Shown one piece after another: positions 32,908 to 43,059 of a DNA stretch of 64,000 nucleotides. The stretch lies in NCBI GenBank assembly GCA_047967505.1, contig CM106539.1; one strand, 5' to 3'. A model generated the notes under the pieces. That model was not told where the DNA came from, did not search any database, and was given only the letters and a program-made list of their open reading frames with translations. Made by a program: the position numbers and the translations under genes. Position 1 is the stretch's first letter. Every line of letters begins with the position of its first letter. The DNA is from Dipteris shenzhenensis (taxonomy: Eukaryota > Polypodiophyta > Polypodiopsida > Gleicheniales).

Positions 32908-33294
32908 GTTACACTATACGTTCCCTTGACAAAATCATGGAATGCTCCTATGGACCTATTGGATTCAACTTACACCTTCTAAAAAAGTTGACCTCACCCA
33001 TAAATAGTGCTTGCAAAACCACATTTTTCCTTTTTTACATCATTCAAATCAACCATGGCCATGGGAAGTTATTAAATTTTGAAAATTGATGCGATCCCCA
33101 ATGAAATGTCATCAAGGCATCACTTTACCTAGTACAACCAAAGATCATGCCCAATTACAAGATCTACTTTCACCCAATTACAAGATCTACTTTTACCGAC
33201 TGAAAGAGTTGGAAAATTTGTAAACCTTTTTTTTATTGTTAGCACCTCCAAATTTCTTTTGGAGATAGAGTTATGGGCCATCAAAAGGTCCCAT

Positions 33295-33700
33295 GGATGT
33301 TTTTAAGCCCCCTTATTTAAAATGCCACATGTCATGTAGCAACCTTCAAAAAGTCCGATGGATGTTTTTGAGCCCCCTTATTTAAAATGCCATGTGTCAT
33401 GTGGCAGCCTTGCCATGTGGAAACTCGTGGCTCTACTACGTTTCTTTAGGTAGGGAATGCCACATGATGCTTCCACTTGCATCATCTTAGCCTCCCCCTT
33501 AGCTTCACAAAGTGGCATCATAGGTGGTATGCCGATGTTTTTAAGCCCCCTTATTTAAAATGCCACATGTCATGTAGCAGCCTTGCCATGTGGAAACTCG
33601 TGGCTCTACTACGTTTCTTTAGGTAGGGAATGCCACATGATGCTTCCACTTGCATCATCTTAGTCTCCCCTTTAGCTTCACAAAGCGGCATCATAGGGAA
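33295..33700. repeat. tandem duplication, ~174-bp unit plus partial copy
   Basis: GATGTTTTTAAGCCCCCTTA begins near 33295 (short copy), 33361 and 33535 (offset 174). The last two copies share a long block including AACTCGTGGCTCTACTACG and are nearly identical. Confidence 0.9.
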
Positions 33701-33713
33701 TGGCCTACCACCC

Positions 33714-33970
33714 TGACAAAATATGAAGAGGGGAGAGGAGAAGAGTGGAGATGAGGAGAGAGGGCATAGCTAGAGAGCACACCACAAATGACTAACTGTA
33801 CACTAGATTTAGTTGAAAAAATAGAATATATACCAACCCATTTATGGTTAGGATTAGGGGATCTAACCCTTTCCTTTATTGCACTCTATAAGGTTAGTGC
33901 TATGCACATATGATCACGTGATGGTGCTATGCACACATGATCACATGATGTTGAGCATGAACTCTCAACA
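33714..33970 (-). repeat. 3' LTR of the copia element
   Basis: In element orientation it runs TGTTGAGAGTTCATGC to CATATTTTGTCA. Confidence 0.93.
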
Positions 33971-34058
33971 CCTTCCCTCAAGATCAACATCATGAAGTAG
34001 GCCTTCCCTCAAGATGATGATTCTGGGGAATTGAAGAAGGACTGAGCATTACATTCCA

Positions 34059-35621
34059 TCACACCCCTTTAATGGGAATGTCCTTCCTCTGTGTCAAACC
34101 AAGAGCTAGTCGATGTTTCTCGAATAGCTCTTTATCGAGTGGTTTGGTAAAGATGTCTGCAACATTCTCTTTGCTATCACAATGCTGCAGTGTGATGTCA
34201 CCAAGTAACACTCTTTCTCTAATGAAGTGCTCTCTGACATCAATGTGCTTTGTCCTGGAGTGATATACTAGATTCTTGGCCAATGCTTGAGCCGATAGTA
34301 TATTGTTGTTGGCTTTGACTCATCAAAGTAATCTGTTTCTGACAATAGTCTTTTGAGCCATATAGCCTCACATGCACCTGTAGTGAGTGCTCTATATTCT
34401 GCTTCAGTCGAAGACAAAGAAACAGTTGGTTGTTTGTTTAACAACCATGATATAGCACCTTGACCAAGGAAAATGGATATCCCTGTGTCGATCTCCTAGT
34501 CTCATGATCTCCAGCATAGTCACTGTCACAGTATCCATGCAACCGTGGATGACTTCCTCCGTATTCTATCCCAAACTGTCTTGTACCTCTGATGTATCTC
34601 AAGACTCTTTTGGCTACATTCCAGTGAGACTATTTTGGATTTGCCATAAACTGTGCTAGTGAACTTACTGCATAACAAATATTTGGCCGTGTGATTGTCA
34701 GATATATAAGAGATCTGATGAGTTGCCTATAGTATCTGTCATTAACTGTAGGCTTTTCTGAGTCTTTAGTAAGTTTCAAACTCTGTTCCATGGGAGTGGC
34801 TGCAATTTTGCAATCTACCATATGAAACTTCTTCAGGAGACTGTCAACATACTTGAGCTGACTCATGAATGTGCTATCTGAATCTCTCCAAGACTCAATT
34901 CCAAGACAATAGTGCATAAGTCCAAGATCCTTCATGTTGAACTCTGCATATAAGTCTTGTTTTAGCTTTCTGATGAAGCTATCCTTGCTTCCTGTCACAA
35001 TCAGATCATCTACGTACAAAAGTGCAATAGTAATGTCTTCCCCTTGAACTTTGTAGTAGAGAGTATGATCTGCATTGGATTTCAAGTATCCCAGATCAGC
35101 AAAATACTTGTCAATTCTATTGTACCAACTTTTGGGTGCTTACTTTAAGCTGTAGAGACTTTTCTTGAGATGGCAAACCTTATTCTCCTTTCTTGTTCAA
35201 CATAACCTGTTGGTTGTTGCATGTAGACTTCCTCGTCTAGGTAACCATTGAGAAATGCATTCTTGACATCGAGCTGGTACACATTCCATTTGCTGAGTGT
35301 CGCTAGTGATATCAAGAACTCTATGGAATCCAACTTTGCTACTAGAGCATAAGTCTCATCATAGTCTTGACCATATTGCTGTGCAAATCCTTTTGCAACT
35401 AGTCTAGCTTTGTATCTCTGAATACTTCCATCTGGATTGTACTTCACTTTGTATACCCATTTGTTTGCTATGGCCTTCTTTCCTAGTGGAAGGTCGCATA
35501 ATTCCCAATTATTATTCTTATACAAAGCATCCATTTCTTCATTCATAGCAGTTTGCCATTCTGGCTTGTCTACTGCATCTTCGAAGTACACTGGCTCTTC
35601 TATAGCCATGATGGTAGTCAT
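34059..35621 (-). pseudogene. copia reverse transcriptase and RNase H, frameshifted
   Basis: The RT N-terminus (35621-35145) shows ALYKNNNWELCDLP, NKWVYKVKYNPDGSIQRYKA and VYQLDVKNAFLNG. After a frameshift the palm continues at 35085 with the catalytic LLYVDDLIVTG, then FNMKDLGLMHYCLGIE. A stop after QFMANPK and further frame changes break the connection and RNase H. The RNase H C-terminus is recognisable at 34283-34059 (HIDVREHFIRERV, then ADIFTKPL). At least two frameshifts and several stops prevent an active enzyme. Confidence 0.92.
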
Positions 35622-35719
35622 AAGAGCATAGTTGTGGTTTCCACCTGAATTGCTTTGCCTTTTTGAGCATATGTCAATCTGGCTAGAGGTCTACTTTCCC
35701 TAGTAGACCATCTGAGCTG

Positions 35720-37378
35720 CTATGGCTCTGCTTGGGGTGTTTCTGGCAATTCTTGCTTTTCTTCATCAACCTGTTCTGTAGATGACTGTGAAGTCGATAC
35801 TTCTATCTCTTGTGTAGGTGAGGTTTTCCATTTTGATTCCTCATCAAAGATTACATCTCTAGAGATTATGACCTTGCAGTTGATGGGATCATACAATTTG
35901 TATGCTTTACTTTCTTCACCGTGGCCAACCATGATGCATTTGAGTGACTTCACATCCAATTTCCTGTGATGATCATCATGTATGTGGGCATATGCTATGC
36001 AACCAAATATGCGGAGATGCCCAATGTGTGGCTTGTGTCCAGTGAATGCTTCATAAGGAGTCATACCCTGTATCGGTTCGATAGGAAGCCGATTAAGCAA
36101 GTAGTTTGCTATAGCTATTGCTTCTACCCAATACTAATTCGGAAGATGCTTTTCACTAAGCATTTCTCTAGCACTGTCTACTAAAGTCCCATTCTTCCTT
36201 TCAGCTCTTGCATTCTGCTGAGGAGTATCTGCACATGTGAATTGTCTTCGAATGCCATGAATTTTGCAAAAGTTCATGAATGCCAAAGACATGTATTCAC
36301 CTCCTCTATCTGATCTTATGACCTTGATCTTTCTACCTGTCTGGTTTTCTACCAAGGCTTTGAATTCTTGAAATCTGGAAAACACTTCAGATTTCTCTTT
36401 CAGAAAGTAGACCTAACAATATCTGTTGTAGTCATCGATGAAAGTCAAGTAGTAAAGTGAACCATTGATGTTGCGGGTCTGGGCATAACCCCATACATCT
36501 GTATGTATTAAATCAAGAATACCTCGTGCATGAGAGGTACTTCTAACAAAGTTGGTTCGCTTTTGTTTGCCGAAGTAGCATGCTTCACAAACTTTTCCAA
36601 GAAACTGGAGCTTTGGAATCCCAATTGCCATATTCTAATTCCTGAGATCTAACAAGTACTTGAAGTTGACATGACCATATCTCTTGTGCCATTTTGTAGA
36701 TAGTGGCATCTGTTGTGGTTGAGCTGACATGGCATGCTTATCTAGTATTGTAGCTAGCATTCTATATAAGCGTCCTTCCTTGACACCTTTTGCTACTAGC
36801 TGACATCTTTTGGATTTGTCTCTGATAGTGCATTCATCATCGTTGAAGATGGCTTTGTAATTGTGTTCCATCATTCGACCTACTGACAAGAGGTTCTTGT
36901 TGAGCTTCAGAACATAGAGCACATCTTTCACTAATCCTTTCGTACCAGTGAAATTGTTCATAGGGATAACACCTGTCCCTTGAACCAGATTCGGTGTATT
37001 GTCTGCTGTGTAGATGACATTTTTATGTCCTTCTAATGGCTTCATTTCTGTGAACCATTCCTGATGATTTGTCATGTGAGATGATGCACTGCTGTCGATA
37101 TACCAAGGATCCTGTTCCACTTGGCTGACTTGATAGCTGTAATCCTCTTTGGGATTATAATCAGTGTCTAGGTACACTATATCAGCCTGATGCATTTGCT
37201 CGCTTGCAAGAAACATAATCCCATGTTCATTTGCAAAATGGTTGTGACTTGAATGTCCGACACGATGATTTCCTTTGCCTCGAAAATTCCCTAAATTGCT
37301 ACTGGATTGACTGCCTTGGTCATACTGCTTCTTGTGGCAATCTCTTTCATAGTGTCCAAACTTGTGGTAGTAGTTACG
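35720..37378 (-). pseudogene. copia protease and integrase
   Basis: One frame from about 37378 to 35720 is interrupted by TAG stops. The protease site reads WYIDSSASSHMT, where DSG is normally expected, so the catalytic glycine is changed to serine. The integrase zinc region has WHKRYGHVNF and CEACYFGKQ; the core has HTDVWG, IRSDRGGEYMS and RAERKNGTL, keeping D, D and E. ANYLLNRLPIEPIQGMTPYE and FGCIAYAHI follow, as usual for copia. Upstream, the Gag zinc knuckle remnant YYHKFGHYERDC has lost its first cysteine. Confidence 0.92.
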
Positions 37379-38286
37379 CTAGATGTTTGACACATTGGTG
37401 GATACATTCCCTCGTCCTTGAAATCTTCCTCGGTTGGAATGATTTCCTCTTTGCTGATTCTGATGTTGCTGAGGATGATGCTGACGCTGAATTTGATTTT
37501 GTTGTTGATGATGACCACTTTTCTGATATGATCTACCTCTACCTCTGTCTCTGCTTTTGTTTGAAGCTATGAATAAATGATCATTAGAATGACCTTTTCG
37601 TGCTTGAATAGCTTGATTCCTGAGTTCTTCACCAAGTAGGACTGACTGAAGTTCTTCCAGTGTCAGAATTTGCCGTTGGATGGCAATACTCTGGACTAGA
37701 TTCTCATATCCTTCTCCTAGTCCATTCAGAATGACTTGAACCATTTCAGCGGGGTTCATAGTCTCTCCTGCTGCTGCAAGTTGATTGTTGTAGTCTTTTA
37801 TGCAGAGTTCATAAGCATGACCGGTTTCACTGCTATTGCAGAAACTTTGGTTGATCTGGTGTCTCAGGGTGAGAATCTTGGATGTGTCTTGGACTCGTAG
37901 AGAGCTACAAACATATCCCATGCTTCTTTCGATGTCTTGACTATGTTGAGTTGTCCTAGCATGACATCTTGCACATTCTACTTGATCAGATGATAGGCAT
38001 ACTTGTCTTTCTTATCCCATTCTACTTGAGCTCAGGCAATGGCAGGATCTGCTACTGGTGCGAAAATTGTTGGTGTAGGTGTAGATCCCGTTGCTGGTGC
38101 TGTGACAACAGATGGAGTAGAGCTCCTTGTGGCTAGATCGTCCAATGGTCTAGGTATAGACCCATCGACATACTCCCATTTGTCCTAAAGTACAAGAATG
38201 GTCTCCATTTGGTATTTCCATGTACCGTAATTGGAGTTGTCTAACTTAGCAGATGCCTCCAGATTGAGGTTGCTAGTCGTAGACAT
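37379..38286 (-). pseudogene. copia gag, interrupted by three stops
   Basis: It starts at ATG 38286 with MSTTSNLNLEASAKLDNSNY, followed by GTWKYQMETILVL. Stops at 38185-38187 (TAG), 38032-38034 (TGA) and 37978-37980 (TAG) lie in the same frame, each explicable as C-to-T. The remainder is open to 37379: AWDMFVALYESK, then ILTLEELQSVLLGEELRNQA and a Gln/His-rich region rich in RGRG. The stop at 37379 precedes the knuckle. Confidence 0.9.
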
Positions 38287-40795
38287 GGTGCAAGAAATGT
38301 ACTCAAAAATGTCATGAAAATCTCTGTATGAATCAACTGCAAATACACTGACTGTGCCCAGTGAAATCTCTGAACTGTCGGTGAAGATAGAACTGCAATA
38401 TATAAAATCTGATATGTATTACAAGGCTTGTGGCAATGATGTCGCGGATAGCCAAGAGGCTTTACAAGGCTGAAATGATGTGCACGATGCCATGAGATAG
38501 CCAAATAGACTTTACAATGGTGGCATGTGTGTGTGAAATCAAGTTCTATCTGCCCACTGAAACAATCTACAATGCCTCTACCCTCTCTGAAGTGTGCTCA
38601 CTAAACTGATGAACGTAAGGTTTCAGGTAATATAATGATGTGAAATCGTATGTGAGCATATGGACTGACTCCGAGTAGGTACTAGTCAGGAATTTTGAGC
38701 ATGGCTTAGATTGGCAACTTGGGGAAATTCAAAGTATCCCCTCTATGGCGATCTAGTCTACTCTGATCTTGATCTATACCAACTGTCGATCAATGAAAGA
38801 ATAGCAAATAATTCTTTTTCTTTTGTTTTTTTTAAGTGCTGGGTCAGATGCGTCGATGTAGAGGCAAATGTACATGAAGGAAGTGGTTTTGTCGACAAGG
38901 CTCAAATGTGAGTGTAACTTGCGTCAAAATGTGTGCATGATGTGATGAGCACGTAGAGCATAAAAAAATGAGCGACTTTCCTTTTTAGAGCGCCCTAAAA
39001 TTCTTCCTGGATCAAGACATACGACTTGATCTAGGTGGAGGGGCAAAAGGAGTGCAAATGGTACTCAATGATGATGTGTCACTGTGGGTCACATGCAGTG
39101 ATGATGTGGCACTATGCCTAGCAAGAGGTGTGCCAGTGGAGCCCTATGCTGAGGTGGTAGGAGTGGTCACATGAAGTGACTGTGGAGCACTGTGTGTGCC
39201 TACAGAGGTCACTGTTGACTAGACAGCTGAGGTGGCACTACTGAGGTGGCACAGATGATGATGTTAGCAGATGATGTGGTAGTGATGACATGGTAGATGA
39301 TGTGGCACTGATGACATGGTAGTCATGATGTGGCAGATGATGTGGCAAGGTGCTGTGGTAGGATGACATGGCAGTGATGATGTGGCTGCCACTGTGGTAG
39401 ATGATGTGGCACTGTGGATAAGATGATGACGTGGTAGCCTCATAGGGCTACTGATGTGGCAGTTGGTGGTTGTGGCCACGTGTTTAGATAAGGTAATGTG
39501 GCACTCAGGCCATGTGTCATCTTCTGGTGTGGTGACCCTAGAGATAGGGTAGGTTCCATGTGTCTGACTTCTAGGTAACAGAATCAAGGAAAGATTCCAA
39601 CGAAATCTCTAGAGATTTCATCCGCCTGTGGATTTCTGTCACTGAGGTTCCATTGCGTGTGAGCAGGAGGCAGCTGGGGCTGCCACTATAGGAGCTGAGC
39701 GACGAAGCGATGAAGCTAGTTGAAAACTTGTAGTAGCTGGGTCATGAGCATTGGGAGCTGTTGGCGATGGTCGTTGATGGAGATCAGTGTTGTAGGGCTC
39801 AACCATAGATCCGTTGGTTGAAGCTTGTAGGAGGCGCTGGAGGCGTTGCTTGGAGGGCCTGTGTAGAGGCTCTTTTGATAAGCTCGTGGGTGAGCCGCTT
39901 GGAGGCTATCGTCCCGTGGAGATCTAGCTTGGAGGTTGGAGGTGCATTGAGGTTCATTGCGGGCTGATGGAGCCACTGGATGACTAGAGCTGTAACAGCT
40001 TGTAGGAGATGGCAACTGTTTTGGAGCCGGTGCTACCTTCAGTCGCTTGAAGAGCGTTGCAGCAAACTCGTTAATAGAGCAGGTAGATTGGTCGTAGCAT
40101 CAGTCCTGTGAGGTCATCTCTTTCCTGCGTTGTGACCATCTTGGAGCTTGATGCTTGTAGAGTCAAAGGAGCCGCTTTGGAGCTTGAAGTAGGTGCGCTG
40201 CTCTAGTTGGAGAGGAAGCACAGTTGGATGGCTTTGCAATAGCCTTAAGGTATTCTCGTTGTTTGCAGGAGGCATAGGTCATGATGGTGAAGTTATCAGA
40301 CTTCAGGACGATGCCGCTTCCTTGCAATCTACGGTTTCCATGATCCTTCACAAGCTTGGAGGTCCGTCTCTTGGTCGTTAGGAAGCCTGTGAGGCTGTAG
40401 ATGTGGATTGATGGTGCAGTTGTTGATAGCGCTTTGGAGCTGAGTTGCATGCGATACAGAGTTCTCTCCTCCTTGTTGTAGTAGAAGGTCGTTGGAGACT
40501 CGGGACTTAGAGGTCATGGCGATAGAAGCTCATTGAGCTTGTTGTAGTAGATGGAGGTGTAGAGGTCACTGAGCTCACTCCCTCTCACTCTCTCTACCTT
40601 TAAACTTTTTCCCTCTTGCAATGCAATAGATCCAAAGTCTCTCTTTCTCAAAGAAAATCTCACAAGAGAAATGGAAATGGACAGAAATTCTCCACTCAAC
40701 GGAAGTGAAGATCACTCAAGAAGAACTCTCTCAATCTTTTGATCTCTCTCACTCTCTCTCATACGGATCACAATGCCTCAGCGGAAGGCAAGGGA
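38287..40795 (-). other. unusually long copia leader
   Basis: About 2.5 kb separates the primer site from gag, where copia elements usually have tens to a few hundred bases. No long conserved reading frame is visible. It contains a minisatellite (39065-39440) and a stretch near the primer site (ACGGAAG...GATCACTCAAGAAG) also found next to the primer site of 52520-55172. It may be acquired DNA or a lineage-specific leader. Confidence 0.6.
39065..39440. repeat. GATGATGTGGCAC minisatellite in the copia leader
   Basis: Variants of GATGATGTGGCA and GATGACATGGTAG recur more than ten times. Confidence 0.8.
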
Positions 40796-40807
40796 GCTCT
40801 GATACCA
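40796..40807 (-). promoter_or_regulatory. primer binding site (tRNA-iMet) of the copia element
   Basis: The minus strand reads TGGTATCAGAGC immediately after the 5' LTR. Confidence 0.95.
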
Positions 40808-41064
40808 TGACAAAATATGAAGAGGGGGGAGGAGAAGAGTGGAGTTGAGAGGAGAGGGCACAGCTAGAGAGCACACCACAAATGACTAACTGTACACTAG
40901 ATTTAGTTGAAAAAATAGAATATATACAAACCCATTTAGGGTTAGGGTTAGGGGATCTAACCCTTTCCTTTATAGCACTCTATAAGGTTTATGCTATACA
41001 CATATGATCACGTGATGGTGCTATGCACACATGATCACATGATGTTGAGCGTGAACTCTCAACA
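40808..41064 (-). repeat. 5' LTR of the copia element
   Basis: 257 bp, mostly identical to 33714-33970. Confidence 0.93.
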
Positions 41065-41472
41065 CACCCAAGGAACTAAAGACACTCGTAGGGAATGGCT
41101 TACCACCCAAGGAACTGAAGACAAAGCTAGTGGCTATAAGCTTGGGTTGACAAAATGTAGTCGCAAGCAGAGGTGCAAAGGCGAGGAGTTGCCATTTCCA
41201 TCCTCCTCCTCAATGATGAACACAACCTCATCCTTAACATACTCTAAGCAACTTCAACTATCTTTCACCTTCACACAGGATGCTAGATCTTTCGATCATT
41301 GCTCAATGTTAGACATGAGCATAGTCACTTCTTGATCTGCACACTTGACCTTAGAGCTACTACTCAAGTTAACCAATGAGTGTAGCTTCTCTTTAAAGAG
41401 CCCATTTACCATCTCATTGCTAGATTCATCTTCCCATGCTTGGGTCTGATATGTGTCTATCATGCCAAGCTT

Positions 41473-41760
41473 TTATTCAGCGTTAGAGTACCTATTAACA
41501 CCAAGGTGCTTGAAGGCGAAGCTCTCATCCAGCTCAACATGTTGGTTTAGCCTTCTTGGTATAGCTTCTTTCTCACTAAGATGATGTTCAGCTGCTACCC
41601 TTAAACTTGGAACCAAAAATTCCAATGGTATGACCGCTTCCAGACCAAAAGCCATGTGGAACAACATAAGATTAGTTGTTACATTGTAGGCTATCCAGTA
41701 GGCCCACAATCCCAATCTTGTCTATTGGTACTTGCTGTGTTGGTAATTATGAGCTTGATA
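41473..41760 (-). pseudogene. Ty3/gypsy integrase remnant
   Basis: The minus-strand frame reads AYNVTTNLMLFHMAFGLEAV, then IPLEFLVPSLRVAAEHHL. This matches the segment after the integrase catalytic core of gypsy elements (usually TPF-x-LVYG-x-EAV-P-E). Only this fragment remains; no LTR or other domain is adjacent. Confidence 0.7.
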
Positions 41761-41764
41761 TTCC

Positions 41765-42700
41765 TATTAGAGGCTCGTTAGAGGACTTATCTTGACCACT
41801 GCATCGAGGGAATATGACTGATTCTCCTCCTTTCAGGGCTTTTGTTCGGGCCCTTTCTTTTAGTATCCCTCATTAGATGTCTAAGCATGTCACAGAAGTG
41901 ACACTTTTTTTTTTTTTTTTGCTCTCCCCATAAAAAGAGTCACTATCTTGAGAAGCCTAGTACGTTTCTTCTTAGGCTTGCCTCTCTCCTACTTGCCGTT
42001 ATCGTTTGTTGTATCTTAAATGCCTTCTCATTACTAGTATCTTTATACATTCTCTTGATCGTTTCCTCCTAGATTAACGAGGGGCTAAGCTCCCCAAAAG
42101 TCAATGGGCTTTTATCTTCTTTCAGAGCGAGGATCAGCATAACCTAAGAGTGAGTTTAGATCTTTGCCTCCATTAGGATAGGTTGTCCTTGAACATGAGT
42201 TCTTTCCTTTGTAGAGTAGCAACTTGCAGCGTTCTTTCTTGACTCTCTTTTTTTTTCAAAAATAAAAAAGGAAGTATTTATATGGTCAGCCCCAAAAGAT
42301 AAGACCATGTACAAATTTTGGTCAAAAAGTGGCTTTCGTGACTTGTGTATAGACTTTGCCTTCTCCTATGATAGATCGCTATTTTACTATTACATTATAA
42401 GAACATTTAGTTAACCGATTTTTCAATGTGATCACTTCAACCACCCCAATTATTACGCTGTGTTCCCTCTAAAAAAACCACTTGAAAGAGCAGGGAAAGG
42501 TCAATGGCATTGTCAAGAGCTTAGAGAATAACGTGTTTGTCACAAAGATACCATGTTAGCATTCGATTCTTATTCAGAATTTTCCGAGTTTTAGAGGGGC
42601 GATTACCCCACAGACAAACAAAAAGCCATAGGATACGCAAATGGATTTTGGATAGCAAAAGCAGGCTTAGCTTTCAAAAAGCACAAAAGCAAGGCAAGCA
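41765..42700. other. intergenic DNA upstream of the peptide gene
   Basis: Contains a poly-T run near 41905-41921 and no recognisable gene. Promoter elements of 42811-43059 are expected in the last few hundred bases. Confidence 0.5.
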
Positions 42701-42705
42701 TTACC

Positions 42706-42716
42706 TATATAAGCAG
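42706..42716 (+). promoter_or_regulatory. TATA box of the cysteine-rich peptide gene
   Basis: CTATATAAGCA lies about 100 bases upstream of the ATG, a usual plant spacing allowing a leader of about 70 bases. Confidence 0.65.
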
Positions 42717-42810
42717 GCCGCTCTAGTTGCTGGCAACGCACAACAATCTCCTTAGTCCAAGTTCCGATTTACAGCAGAGAAAACAACATCGACACTGAGT
42801 AATATTCATT

Positions 42811-43059
42811 ATGGCCAAAGCAGCAGCAGTACTACTCTTGGCAGCAGCCTGTGCGTTGATGGTGCTGACCCTTCACGCGAATGGGGTGGAGGCTCAGAAG
42901 AGCAAGGAGTGTCCTCAGTGTGGTGGCCGTGTGGAGTGTCCATCAGAGTGCCCTCAATGTCACCTCGAATGTGAACTGTGCGGCATGGCATATTGCGAGG
43001 CTCACCACTCTCATAAGCAACATGAACACTGTAAGCACCCCCAGGGTGATTGCAACTGA
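42811..43059 (+). CDS. small secreted cysteine- and histidine-rich peptide
   Basis: 82 codons from ATG 42811. Residues 1-28 form a typical signal peptide (MAKAAAVLLLAAACALMVLT, then HANGVEA with a likely cut after VEA). The mature part of about 54 residues has ten cysteines in CxxC-type pairs (ECPQCGG, ECPSECPQC, ECELC) and a His-rich tail (EAHHSHKQHEHC). This suggests an extracellular disulfide-rich or metal-binding peptide. I recognise no named family; it does not match the standard defensin, lipid-transfer or plant metallothionein patterns as I know them. A TATA box and an uninterrupted frame support a real host gene. No intron is evident. Confidence 0.75.
   Translation: MAKAAAVLLLAAACALMVLTLHANGVEAQKSKECPQCGGRVECPSECPQCHLECELCGMAYCEAHHSHKQHEHCKHPQGDCN

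Larger units (their letters stand above)
33714..41064 (-). mobile_element. Ty1/copia retrotransposon, complete ends, decayed genes
   Basis: LTRs at 33714-33970 and 40808-41064 (both 257 bp) are flanked by a perfect 5-bp duplication CACCC (33709-33713, 41065-41069). On the minus strand: LTR, primer site 40807-40796, a 2.5-kb leader, gag, protease, integrase, RT, RNase H, purine tract TTGAGGGAAGG, LTR. The order integrase before RT identifies Ty1/copia. In-frame stops and frameshifts show it is inactive. The LTRs differ by scattered substitutions, so it is older than the gag-only element. Confidence 0.95.
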
